Source: Atrina japonica
Lineage: Eukaryota; Mollusca; Bivalvia; Pterioida; Pinnidae
Assembly: GCA_030159075.1 (NCBI GenBank)
Contig: BROG01000641.1
Location: 1-64,000, forward strand
Direction of reading: 5' to 3'
Length of the DNA: 64,000 bases
Shown here: positions 37,701-47,684 of the stretch, one piece after another
Numbering within the stretch: position 1 is the first letter of the stretch
Layout of the letters: each line of letters begins with the position of its first letter
The notes under the pieces: generated by a model
Seen by the model: the letters and a program-made list of their open reading frames with translations, nothing else
Database searches by the model: none
Told to the model about the DNA's origin: nothing
Made by a program: the position numbers and the translations under genes

Positions 37701-40700
37701 ACAATCTTACAATTTAAATAGCATTTATAAAGTCTTCCAGTTCTACCTAGTTTTTTTTTTTTTTTTTTTTTTAAAAGATATGTGCAAAAGCAAAAAAATT
37801 TTTACACTAAATGTTTTGAAACTGTCCCTGTGGGAAGGTATGAAACAAGAATCTGCTGATATGCAGAGAAGGAAAATTTGTACCTCTTGAACCCCTGCAA
37901 TAACACTGTACATGTAACTTGCCAAGCCGTATGTTTCAGAAGATGACAATATCTTGTCCCTTATCTTGATCATCTCCCTACAGCTATCTTGGTACACAGA
38001 ACTGGTTAGAAATACATAAATGTCAGGTACAATTATCACTGCTGATTAGAGAGAATGGCAGTACCCAACAATTCAATTTATTTCTGTAACACAACAGTGA
38101 TACAATGTCCTGTCGACATGGAAACTAATCTATAATTTTGTTTTATCTGTAATTTCGATACATCCAAAACTTTTCGGAATGTTTCTGCTTTTTATGACTT
38201 ACAGTAAGTAGATCTATGGCCCTTTGGGTTTTGAAGAAACTAACTATGCTTTCTGAATGACCATTACATAAAATATTGTTGACCAATAAAATCTGAACTT
38301 GTTGCTTTCTACAGGAAAGGGTCATTTACCTAAAACTATTCTCTTGATTACAAATCTTGTATACTCCACTATGTAAACTTGTATAGAAAATCCCTATCTG
38401 ACTAATAAGGTGACCGTTTTGCCCTTTTTCCCTATCAAATATCTTATCTTCCTGATCATAAAAAGCACTGAACTTTTTAAGACAATTCTGAAGGATAAAC
38501 ATGAGAATTTTTGCAATTTTTATCACTGTCATTGTTAAAATTTACTTTGCTTTTGGATAACACGCCATCCACATCCCAGATATCCTATTTTTCATGTGTA
38601 GCACTATATATGACTGAGCATGATAAAGATATTCTAGATACATGTATCTTGCCTTCCACCTCCTAGATACCCCACTATCCCCATTCTCCCACTATCAAAT
38701 ATGCCACTCCCCCTCTATCACCACCATCATCAAAATATTTCAGAGACAATGTTGAAAATCCCATTTCTTCTATATACCTTAGCCCAATAATAATGTAAAT
38801 GTCCTATACAATAAAATCATAAAATGAGTAATATTTAATTAATTCCCCCCCACCCCCAATCCCTCGATAAAATTGCCAAGTATGTTTCATAGTCTTTCTT
38901 TTTCTGTGATCTAAATTTAATATCAACAAATCAGTTAATCTTGCCTATATTATCATATATGTCATTTAATCACGAAACCATGTTGTTCACTCCCATTAAA
39001 TATTGCCATCTGTCAATACCAATATTTTTCTGGGACTGATCTGAAGGATCGGCTCCTCATACAGAGGCCTATCTGATTATTATAAGGGTTCCGTTAAATT
39101 GATTCAAAGCTTAGATATGTTGTTGTACTCTGTGCTCTAACATGCACACAAAGTGCAGTTAGTTCTAGGAAATAAATTCTCAGAAAATGTATATACAAAC
39201 TGGAAATACATAAAAAATGGGCGTTAGGGACAATAAAGTCAGACAGAAAGGTCACACGTACTTATCGACTGTTTTCAATCATCATGGTGTATGTGTGGCT
39301 GCAGATTTCCACATAAATCATTTTGATTCATAAATCTAATTTAATTACATCAAAATAGGATTTAAACCAGTGTTAATATATTATGGTTAAAGGAGCATTA
39401 ACTGTGTTTAAACCAAGGATGAGTGAAAGATTATTGAAGTAAAACAACAATCTACAACAACATCAATGGGTTCAAAGGTCACATGTAGGCCTAAAGACAA
39501 GCAAAGTACCCTGCTGTATCAGGATCTAATTAAAAACCCAGTAATCCAGGAAAATGTCTAAACTAGGCCAATTGCTATATTCACATAAGTGTCACTGATG
39601 TAATGTCAAGGAAGGAAATGGAACCATCTTCGTTGTCAATAAACCCAGTGAAAATGACATCCCTACTGAAATAGACATTCTTGGTGCATTTGTACTGTCA
39701 TACATACTGTATTGTTAGACAACTGCAAATAGATCTACCTAACACATCTGATAACAATCATCTAGCAGTTCAAAGAATTCTTACCTTGCTACAAAAGTAA
39801 AAAATTATCCGACAATTTAGAATTAATGAGAATTAATTTGAAACTGCAATCTTTAACAATGAAATGAAGAGACTGAAGCAGCACCTGTTACAAGTGGATA
39901 TTGTGACTCTAAGATTATATCTACAGATAGTTTAATGTGAAACTTGACAATAAAATGAGCTTTTCTTTATTTTATTAGGTTATTTTTATATGTAACTGTT
40001 TGTGTTTTCTAGTAAAATTGAGAGACTGATGAAAGAAAACTGGCAAATGCACAAGTTGGTGAGATTCTGAACAGAACCTGTTGAATTTTCAATTTTTTTT
40101 GTCCCGTTTCTAGTGTCATTTACTGATCATTCTTTGCCTCATTATTTCACATCTACTTGTCCATCATTCCTTCACTTCTTCATACCGAAGCTCTAATAGA
40201 AATATTTCAAACTCTCCATCCATCTGTATAGCATGCACACCAGGCCAAAATTCTTCAGGAGGGAACAGATCAAAATTTACTACAGAAACATGCTGTTGCC
40301 TGATATAGTACAATATGGCCACAAAATGAAGTAATTTCAGTCTTGATAGTTTTATAAAGTGCTAGATAATCAGGTGATTACAGCAGCGAGAAGAAGCTGT
40401 AATCTGTCAGACAGTTTGACATGTGCTTCAAAACAGGTCACAAACATGTTGTTGGCATGCACTTAACTTGTGGAGGAGAGTTCTTGTTAACCCCCTCCAA
40501 TATTGACTTTGATCGGTGATTAAATTGTAAATAAAACATGACTGTTTACATCGGGATGGAGGAATATTGCAAACCCAAATCAAATTGTGTTTAGATCTTT
40601 ACCAAGCCGAGCATCAAGAAGTGAATTTGTATTGGGTATGGCAAAGTACTTACATGTGTCAAAAATTCTTATCGCAAAATTATTTTACAAGTGAGTGGGC

Positions 40701-43700
40701 TTTATCGGGGTATGGAAAAATAATCAGTGTATCTGAGAAGAAAGGAAAGCTTCTCCTTAGGTAGCTTAATCTACCTTGGGTAACAGCTAAAAGACAAAGA
40801 AACAAAAACCAAAATAGCAAATTAAGGAAGAAAAAATGTCACACAAGCAAATACCCTATTGTCCCCCAAAACAGAAATCAAACAGTCAAATCAAATCAGA
40901 ATTTATTTTAACTTTTATGCCTAATAACAACTATTTTTATCTGAAATGATAAGTGGTGTTAATGTTTTCAAAGATCTCTCTTGATGGATAAGTACAATTC
41001 ACTTTTTAAAACAGGAAAAAATTTATCATTTAGAAATTTGCATCAAATTCACTTTAAGCTGGTAATATTTCAGTTTAGTATGCATACACTGACTAATTAT
41101 CCAATGAAGATTAAATTAGATCCTGCCTGAGAGGACTAAAATATTCTACGGAGGAAGTTTATAAGTAGAAACAGAGCTAGATCTGAACGTAAAGGTATAA
41201 ACAAAATGATCCAAAAACTAGTTGAATAGTATAAAATTGAGAAATGTCAGAAGATGGATGCTATGGAAAAAATCAGCAAATCCATTCCACAGGTCATTAT
41301 ATATGGCAGTTCAACTATAGCTGGTGATACCTTCCATGTTAATGTAAAATGCATTGTGGTGTGGAAAACAATGAAACAAAATGTGCATCAATTTAATATA
41401 GGGATATGATAAAGAAACACCCCTCTCCTCCTACTCTAAAGAGAATGAAATAAATAATAAATTTAAAATAATTGTAACAAAAAAACATTTTTTTGTTCAA
41501 AAGATGCCATTTATCAACTATATGGTTGCAGTGACCTCTGCTGACCTTGAATTTACTAATATGACCTTAACCATAGAGAGAGAGATGACACAAAGATGGA
41601 TTATCAGAGTCTGTATTTATTTTTAATAATACATCACTCAGTCTATAGAGTAAATGTTGATGTGAAGAAACATACTGTGAAATTGATAAGTGAAAAAAGG
41701 TTCATGAGATGTACCTTTTGAAATGAAATGAGGCTGCAACTTGTATGAAAATAGAAAAGTTTATTTGATACAGGCAATTCTGATGGGAAATTTTCACAGT
41801 TAGCTCAGTGTAAAGAAAAGTTCAATTTCACACCACAAAATTAAAAAAAATAAATGGAATATAAACAATTTCATTGACTTTTGCTATAAAATATTCCTCT
41901 GTTTACTAATTTGTAGCAACGAGTGTGAGTGAAATCTATCATTACGATAAAAACTATTTCAGTATTATAAAGTTATCACATATTAAAATTCTGTATAACC
42001 TAAAAAAAAATTACTTGAAAGGCATCTACTTCCCTACTTATATCTATAAAAAAATAATAAAGCCATTGAAAATCTGACCTAATTTTGCCAAAACTGATTA
42101 AGCATTTCCTTAAATTTTACACTTTCACATAAATCATTTGAAGGTAAATGAAAGGAAAATAAAGTAAAATTTTCACTTTCCCTGTCAAATACTTCAAAAC
42201 ATGCTTTAAATAGCTTTTGCACCATGTCTGATCCACATTCTATGATATAATGGGGAAAAAAATCTGTGAAAAAACAACAATCTGAATTTCAGCAGCCTGC
42301 CATTATTTGTGTAGGAGGCACTATGCATTAGTATTTTTCTCCTTGCATTTGTCTGATCTGGGCACGAGCCAAAATTCCTTGCTCTGTTTGATAGCATCTC
42401 CTCGAATAATGACTCAAGGACTTTGTATAATTGCTGTTACATGGTAAACTGGGCATTATATTTTCCATGGAATACTTTCATACAGAAAACCTGTTAGATT
42501 GATGATACACAGAAAAAGTCACAAATGCCAATCTGGTGATTTATTTGATTGTTAGGGTAAAAAACACTGATTTTAGTATGATCTTATCTTTTGTTATTTT
42601 TTGCTCTTTTTCATAAGAATATAATGGAAATGTTAGGTCATTTGAATCTTACACTAGAAAGGCAGACATACGTAAAATAATAGATTTTGAAACCTTATAT
42701 AACCATAACCTAATAAACTATCAAATTTCTTAAAATTATCTCGCTATTATGCATAAATATTGTTGTGCTATCACGAATAAGACATAATTTTTACAACGTC
42801 CTTGCTTAAGACGAGGTGCCAATGTAAATACATGCAAATAAGACTTTGCAATAAATTCATCATTCCATCATTGTTTTTCAACAAAAAAAAAAAAATCTTT
42901 TTAAGAATTCCTAGATTTTGAATTTGATATAATATGATGAAAGATGCAAAAAGCAAAAAATCCACCAAAATCACCACGCCCTTGTAAAAAGGATTCATTT
43001 CAGTTCATTAGATTTAATCTAAGCCTCTGGTCTTGCATTGCTCCATGATGGCTTATCTAATGAAAATATTCAAATGCTTAACAAAAAAAATAAATGTTCA
43101 TCCGTTTCTACAGATTACCTCTATATTCTCAACATCTAGTAAAAATAAAGACCAGTAATTGTCGACAATAATTGGGTTTGGGCACAAAAAGACATACCAT
43201 TGTGATGTGTCTGAAACGACCTTGACCTACCATAATGTTTTTGATATACCTCTGCCAAAAAAAAAATATGTTACATGTACAATATGTAGTTGATAGCTAT
43301 GAAATGACAGACTACCTTTGCATATCCGACTGTAGCACCTAGTACATGTACATGACAAACAGAGAGATGTTATCCAAAAAGTCTAAAAAAAATCTCGAAA
43401 ACAAGTAAAAATACTGAAAGTTCAGGTAACACTAAAATCAGTAACCTGTGTCATGAAATCAAATCCAATGAAAACACATTTTTATATTTCGAAAAATATA
43501 TCTGTGTATAAGTTGAAAGGTCAAATCAGTAGATTTCTCAATTTCAGGACATTTCTTTTGCAAAACATACATTAATGCTGGTTATTTAGGATGATCCCCT
43601 TACAACAACAACAACAACAAAAAAAGGAAAAAAAACCTCAAAAAAAACAAAACATAACAAAACAAAAAATTGAAATTGTATTGTATTTTGTCTGCAAAAA

Positions 43701-46700
43701 ATAAACACAAAGTGCATTTACACCCATTACTTTCCTCTTAATTTATAAATATGAGAAACATATTAAATTTGTGGGGCAGTGAAAATAAACCTGTGATTAT
43801 TTTTTGAGTTACAGACATACATCCTCCTTCTCTGGAAGGATCATCAACTTTTGTGTAATTATATTGTTACCTTTATGTGCTGTTACCACAGAAAAAAAAA
43901 AAAAACTCTGAAGAAAAAGCCCCATCAAAATCAAATGTGAATGTTGGATAACAGCCAGCGTGAAAGTGATTACCTGTTGGTACCACTTCACATATTACAG
44001 GAATTTTAGTTGAAGCATTGCCGATAAAAATAATGCTGTTGCATTTGTCTGAGACATGGGGGAATCCATGTTCTATTTTTTTCAATCTGAAATTTCGATT
44101 ATTTATCTACATTTTTTTTCTCTCTCTCTTTTTTATAGACATTTTCACGCAGTTTTAAGTAAAACTGAATCACCGAAAAAAAGGTCACATACAAAGTATG
44201 ACTGAAAGGCAGGCCATCCTTTTTCTCATGTACTGGCAGGATGACCATATTGATTTCTTTAGTAACATCCACATCTTCTCCAAAATAAAATTTGCTTCAA
44301 GGAGTAGAGATGGTGTGTGTGCTTACCACATCAACATATTGTGGGGATTAGTAAAATGATCATATGATGTATGTATCCCAGGGAATTATGCCACTCAATC
44401 TATTACACTTCTCCTCTTGCGAGGAGGTCAATGACCTGGTGGCCATCACAAGTCTCGTATAAAAAAAAAAACAAAACCTAGCTACGTGAATGTTTTTACA
44501 TATTCGTAGTACACTTGTGACCCATTTCTTATTTTTTTTTTTATTTGTAAAGAACTGATAACTTTCATCAAATTCCTAAAGTAAATAATTAAATGTCAAC
44601 TGAGTACCATCTCATAAAAATGGCAACATGCATGAAACCTGCCAAAATCCAGAATAAATGTGTTTAAGACCTGCGTACTGTGCATATGCTTGCAGATGCT
44701 ATGGAAAAGAGACATATATAATGAGCCGATTAAGAAAACACTATCCCTTCTAAGTAACATCATGATATGCATGGTGTATTATTACTTGAAATGTCAAATC
44801 TTACCACTACATGGAAAGTCTGTTCAATAACCTTCATTTACATTTTAACATGATCTTTAGAATTTATATTTTGCTAATGAAGATTCAAGGTCAGACCTCA
44901 AAATCAAACAATAACAACAAAAATCCCTACACCAGAGAAACATGTGGAAGCATACAAGAAAAGGTATCATTAAACAAAATATGCCAAATCTAAGAGATGT
45001 ACAATGGGGGTATTGAACTATTATTCCTTTCACCCCTAAGTACATAAATGGAATGTACTTTGCTATTGTGTTACACCAGTCCATTATGATGTGTACTCTT
45101 AAAAGAACATTAAAATATATAGATCTACTTGAAACACATACATTTGAGTCTTACGTCATAAAAAATATGTTGGTTAACCGCTATACAAAATGAAAATGTC
45201 TCGACCATAAAAACGAGTGCGTAGAAATGGACATGATCACAAATGTCTGACAAAAATCTTACTCTCCCCGGTCGAACCTGCTACTTATGTTTCAGCAGAT
45301 ATCAAAGCTTATCAAAGTAGGAAGGTACTTTATGCGATGAAGAGAAAACATTTGCCAATAATAAATTTTGCAGACTGTAAAGTTCCAATATGATCTCAAT
45401 AGAATTCTCCTTCAGAAAACAAAATAAAACACAAACCTTGGCTCTTTCGAGGTGTTTCCTTTGTTCTGCAAATGCAGGAGGTGTTTTTAAAGCTGCAATG
45501 AGAGGCATAAATGTGTTTTGGTGTTTGATTTGGAATGAATGACTTGTAATGACACCGCAGATAAAGCAAGAAATCATTTATGAGAGCGAGCGTAACCTGT
45601 CACTTCAACATTAATAATTGTGTTTATTGTTAACTCTGGTACTTTAACTGTTATTTTTCAAACTCTAAACAGAAAATTTGTTTAAAATAAATCCAAGTGC
45701 CAAAAAATCTCGAAAATAAATGAAACGTCTTTAAAATTTAACAATCTACAATGAAGTAAAACTAACAAACTGATGTCAGTTCTCCAAATATTTATGCTGC
45801 GGGAATTTTGGTCTAAATCTTCAAATATTTCAACTTCACTTGGATACCTAAAGACAGAAGTACATCCTGTGCTGGGTTTTCTCTCTCTTTTTGTTTTCAA
45901 TATTACAGAAAGATGTTATAACAAAACAATGCGTTCTTTGTACTGGTAAACTTACGAGGATATATGCCTTGGTCGACAAGCTCATTGACAGATCTTCTCA
46001 TCATCAGCTTTCTTTTCAGAGCTGAAATTAACAATGACTCAAAGAATTTCAATTTTGAAAATTTGACGGCAAAAAAAAAAAATACTTGTTGGTTTTATTA
46101 AGAACTTAACTATCTGTCAGATCCCAAACATTCTCTGAAGTAGACTTGTGTGATCATTTGACAGTGCTCTTTATCATCATTGCCTAGTTTTTGTTTTAAT
46201 GGTATTTTACGCTACGTTCAACAAATTTTCATATGGTGGCATCTTATTTTTAATGGTGGAGGAAAGAACCATAACGCAATGTACCCGGGAAGAGACCATC
46301 GGGTCTTCTGCATGTAAGCTAGAAAAACATTCTCACAAAATCAGCTTAGGTTCCAGTGGGGTCAAACTCGCGCTGACTAGAGGTGAGGAACTGCATGGTT
46401 TCATGTACGTTGCTCTAACCAATGACATTGACTTTTTTTAGAAATGAAATTAATTACTTTTGCCTGAAATGTTCTCTTTTGCAAGAAATGTAAACAATCT
46501 TGAAATCTCATGTGACAAAATAAAACGTTCAGTCACAACCAAGAAGAAAAATAAAGAAAATTTAATTTTTGGTCAAGACCCTTTTCCTTGATTTTCCATT
46601 CTGTTCAGTTTTGTCACAATAGTTTGAACTCGACTCACATGCCAGAAGATGTGACCTGGGTGGTGTCTCTGTAATATTTATATTGACACCATTCAGTTAT

Positions 46701-47684
46701 ATCTAGTTCCAGTACAATTGTGAGGGAAAAAAGTTTAGCCACATGTACATTTCTGTTCATATGACTAATGTCATCTTAAGCTTGTTCCTGTAGATTACTT
46801 CTTTAATCTGGAACCTTCCACTGTATTTACCGGTAATCCATATTCCAACATAATATGACAAACTGGTGAACTGGAAGTGATGCAGGCCACATTTTTCTTT
46901 GAAGATGTGTACTATTATGACAAAATGTGATGGGGCAGAATGATTTAGAAAAAGTCTGTTGGTAGAAATTATCAGTCTGACTATTACATGTAACTCAGTG
47001 ATCATTTAACTAGTGTTGAATAAAATTACTGACAGAATGTCAAACCTATATCATACTCCCAACAGTATGACTTGGGGTGTTGAGTAGTGAATTCGCTTCT
47101 CACCAATACAACCCGGGTTCGATCCTTGGATTTGACAGTGGAGTATGTGAGATGGTATGGTGGTCGCCAAGTCGGACATGTGGGTTTTATCCGGGTGTTC
47201 CGGTTTCCTCCCACAGCAAGGACCCCCCGCACGCCAACATCAGGGCCAACGAGATATATTAATATAAGTTGACATAACTTGTTTGTCCATCATTGTAAAA
47301 TAAAGTTTAAACGAACTGACTGACCATACCTAGGTGATAATTTTTCTAGAAATAAGACATCACACATTTTAATATTCAACATTGAGTGAATAAAGATTAA
47401 CTATAATGTACTTGAAAATGACCATATTATTTACATACATTCTTTGTTTTTGTCCATGCTCTGTTGTAGAGACATTTCCTCCAAAGTAGACTGTGGACTA
47501 ATGGGCTCTCGTTCCTCAGTTTCCCCGTCTTTAGAGCTGTCGCCAGCCGCAGCAGCAGCCTTGGCTCGTTCAGCCTCCATTCTGCAGTCCTTGCAGTAGA
47601 ACTTGTGAATGTATTGGATTGCCTCTTGGTCTAGATGTGCCCCTCCCCCATATAGGGGTGACCAGCTGGAGCTGCTACTGGACT
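22412..47684 (-). CDS. MRTF: Myocardin-related transcription factor (MRTF/MKL), nine joined coding exons, 5' end incomplete
   Basis: MRTFs are actin-regulated coactivators of serum response factor: G-actin binds the RPEL motifs and holds the protein in the cytoplasm, and release allows SRF target activation in the nucleus. Joined exons (high to low coordinate): 47439-47684, 45956-46021, 45437-45492, 34799-34874, 29421-29585, 24856-27277, 24084-24219, 23798-23912, 22412-23247. Every junction has GT donor, AG acceptor and matching phase, and leaves an open frame of 1,372 residues. Order of parts, numbered from the first codon of the 47.6-kb exon: N-terminal extension 1-83; RPEL1 about 84-108; RPEL2 about 124-148; RPEL3 about 172-197; basic box about 327-355; LQQQQLFLQ box 378-386; SAP 566-601; coiled coil about 769-816; KEPPKYDEAM and QTMDDVLEILI motifs; acidic C-terminus. 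This order is diagnostic of the family. The start codon is not located. Exon joins are inferred by eye, without transcript evidence. Confidence 0.93.
23425..23522 (-). repeat. tRNA-Ser-like SINE in the last MRTF intron
   Basis: Minus strand ATGTGGCTGAGTGGTTAGGG (A-box region), GCTTTAACTGTCTCTTACC, and B-box AGGTTTGAGCTTC. It lies between coding exons 23798-23912 and 22412-23247. It lacks the rest of a tRNA fold. Confidence 0.6.
23798..23912 (-). CDS. MRTF: MRTF exon: QTMDDVLEILI motif
   Basis: Acceptor GCTTTTTAAG and donor GTAAGA bound 115 nt in phase 0. The peptide ends SQTMDDVLEILIRNG, equivalent to the QxMDDLFDILIxSGEI element of the family. The carried G plus AA of the last exon gives Glu, recreating NGEL. 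Confidence 0.92.
24084..24219 (-). CDS. MRTF: MRTF exon: KEPPKYDEAM motif
   Basis: Acceptor TTGTTTTTCAG and donor GTAAGT bound 136 nt; begins with T completing an Asn codon from the large exon. Peptide TVSLPSSPVEGKNLLIRTSS continues into FIPMKEPPKYDEAMKNRVNQ. The KEPPxYxEAM motif is a conserved short element of MRTFs before the C-terminal activation region. Confidence 0.92.
24856..27277 (-). CDS. MRTF: MRTF large exon: basic box, Q box, SAP domain, coiled coil
   Basis: A 2,422-nt exon with acceptor TTATCTTTCAG. The donor is taken as GTTAGT after 24856, because that leaves two bases which match the phase of the next exon. It encodes an acidic Ser-rich start, a basic box (KKQKPKTQPKTKVIKFHEY, equivalent to the KxKKLKYHQY box), LQQQQLFLQ, long Gln/Thr/Pro/Val-rich linkers, a SAP DNA-binding domain (LEEMKVADLKAELKKRN to LIERLKPYL), and a heptad coiled coil (IAELQKQLEESQKRLKMQQM) that should dimerise. 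A Pro/Gln stretch with repeated NSPPQ units follows. The low-complexity linkers are much longer than in vertebrate MRTFs as I remember them. Confidence 0.95.
27370..27725 (-). repeat. SINE core with tRNA-like head in an MRTF intron
   Basis: Plus strand GTTTTACATTCCACCAAGAC, GATGGTTCTTTGACATGTTA, CATGGGACTCGG and AAGTCTCATCTGAAAGAC line up with the reverse complement of the core at 5.34-5.63 kb. A head-like GGTTGGCTGGTGGTAGAGTG (minus strand) sits near 27660. It lies just upstream of the large exon acceptor. Confidence 0.55.
28384..28460. repeat. (TA)n microsatellite
   Basis: About 38 TA units with one AATA break, in the intron between the RPEL3 exon and the large exon. Shorter (TA)n tracts follow at about 28709-28730 and 28786-28811. 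Confidence 0.95.
28461..28710 (+). repeat. Dispersed 250-bp repeat, copy 1
   Basis: GGCTTTTTCTATAGTATCCA, TTTGGCCCCATTCCAAATGC, CCCAATTTGATGAAAAAATT, GATGTTGAGCTTATGAC and TAGATTTCCATGTGTGCAC recur in order and reversed at 56.40-56.69 kb. It reads CCCAATTTGATG-type words several times; no coding capacity. Confidence 0.8.
29421..29585 (-). CDS. MRTF: MRTF exon: RPEL3 motif and basic segment
   Basis: Acceptor ATGCCTTTCAG and donor GTACAA bound 165 nt. The peptide runs TKIDPSLHERQRKLKRARIADD, then LNDKLSHRPGPLELIQGNIL, then NLKFAIK. It matches the most conserved MRTF block, including the KLKRAR basic segment next to the canonical RPEL3 (RPGPLEL). The carried G joins AT of the large exon to give Asp. 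Confidence 0.95.
29691..29744 (-). CDS. MRTF: Candidate 54-nt cassette exon between RPEL2 and RPEL3
   Basis: Between acceptor TTTTTAATTTCAG and donor cag|GTACTG lie 54 nt with no stop in the phase set by the flanking exons (one base carried in, one carried out). Inclusion would insert 18 residues, about DQSSPLTSPILLIVQIGP, between LE and DTKIDPS. Both joins create Asp, so inclusion or skipping leaves the rest unchanged. Nothing similar is known to me in the family and the donor is not strong, so this may be a chance splice-site pair. Confidence 0.4.
29745..34798. other. MRTF intron between RPEL2 and RPEL3
   Basis: Apart from the candidate cassette exon at its 3' side, I see no exon. It holds A-rich runs at 29795-29880, a (GA)n tract at 31670-31766, and a fragment GGTCTCTAGACAGGTTTCAC at 33470-33495 related to the repeat at 34.97-35.14 kb. 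Confidence 0.6.
31670..31766. repeat. (GA)n microsatellite with CAGA interruptions
   Basis: About 48 units broken by several ACAGAGACAG segments; the long Arg-Glu ORFs across it are artefacts. Confidence 0.97.
34799..34874 (-). CDS. MRTF: MRTF exon: RPEL2 motif
   Basis: A 76-nt exon between acceptor TTTCTTTTGCAG and donor GTTAGT, starting in phase 0. It encodes TGDLLKHKIQHRPDRQLLV followed by QQHILE, i.e. RPEL2 in the expected place. The canonical Glu of R-P-x-x-x-E-L is Leu here (RPDRQLL). The final G joins AT of the RPEL3 exon to give Asp, restoring the LED-T join. Confidence 0.92.
34875..45436. other. MRTF intron of about 10.6 kb
   Basis: Joins phase-0 exon ends at 45437 and 34874. No ORF inside has matching splice sites and motif. 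A repeat fragment lies at 34973-35140; otherwise AT-rich with T or A runs (for example 37750-37772). Confidence 0.6.
34973..35140. repeat. Dispersed repeat with CAGTGAAACTTGTATATAAC end
   Basis: CAGTGAAACTTGTATATAAC, GGTCTTTATATAGAGGTTG and ACACAGGTTTTATTGTATT give a loosely palindromic element of about 165 bp. Fragments of the same type: CAGTGGTCTCTAGACAGG near 33470 and CACCTCTGTATAAAGACACC near 62590. Confidence 0.45.
45437..45492 (-). CDS. MRTF: MRTF exon: linker after RPEL1
   Basis: Acceptor CTCATTGCAG and donor GTTTGT bound 56 nt. It encodes LKTPPAFAEQRKHLERAK, which closely follows the PPLKxPAxFHEQRKxLE linker between RPEL1 and RPEL2 in myocardin/MRTF proteins. Ends in phase 0 and joins the RPEL2 exon more than 10 kb away. 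Confidence 0.92.
45956..46021 (-). CDS. MRTF: MRTF exon: RPEL1 motif
   Basis: Acceptor TTAATTTCAG and donor GTAAGT bound 66 nt. The peptide LKRKLMMRRSVNELVDQGIYP matches the first RPEL of the family, where RR replaces RP and the pattern is RRxxxELxxQGI followed by PPLK. One base (C) carries over to form Pro with the next exon, giving the family-typical PPLK. It is too short to stand out as an ORF; the call rests on motif plus phase. Confidence 0.9.
46190..46435 (-). repeat. tRNA-Ser-like SINE in an MRTF intron
   Basis: Minus strand CATTGGTTAGAGCAACGTAC (head), B-box-like CGAGTTTGACCCC, CACTGGAACCTAAGCTGATT (exactly as at 12.36 kb), and CCGGGTACATTGCG, ending ACCATTAAAACAAAAAC. It sits about 170 bp upstream of the RPEL1 exon. 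Confidence 0.72.
47065..47315 (+). repeat. MetaSINE-like element
   Basis: tRNA-like head GGGGTGTTGAGTAGTGAATT with B-box GGGTTCGATCC, then TCCGGGTGTTCCGGTTTCCT-CCCACAG at about 47190-47216, which I recognise as the core of the MetaSINE superfamily known from bivalves and other animals. The 3' end is TTGTAAAATAAAGTTTAAAC. It lies in the intron between the N-terminal and RPEL1 exons, in opposite orientation to the gene. Confidence 0.75.
47439..47684 (-). CDS. MRTF: MRTF N-terminal extension exon
   Basis: Acceptor TTGTTGCAG precedes 47684 and donor GTATGT follows 47439. The frame is open for 82 residues; it needs one base from an upstream exon and passes one base (T) to the RPEL1 exon, creating Ser. 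The peptide is serine-rich at first (ESSSSSSW), then has HKFYCKDC with a single CxxC, an Ala-rich stretch and an acidic stretch. Near its end LEEMSLQQS resembles the ELSLQ segment that I recall just before RPEL1 in long vertebrate MRTF isoforms, which supports membership. The part before residue 36 has no family counterpart that I recognise. Translation could also begin at the internal Met36, with the rest as 5' UTR. Confidence 0.8.

Noticed and set aside
45025..45090. Possible fourth copy of the TTAA MITE (TTTCACCCCTAAGTAC ... CCAGTCCATTATG)
   Set aside because: Only short similarity; no TTAA ends and no second inverted end.
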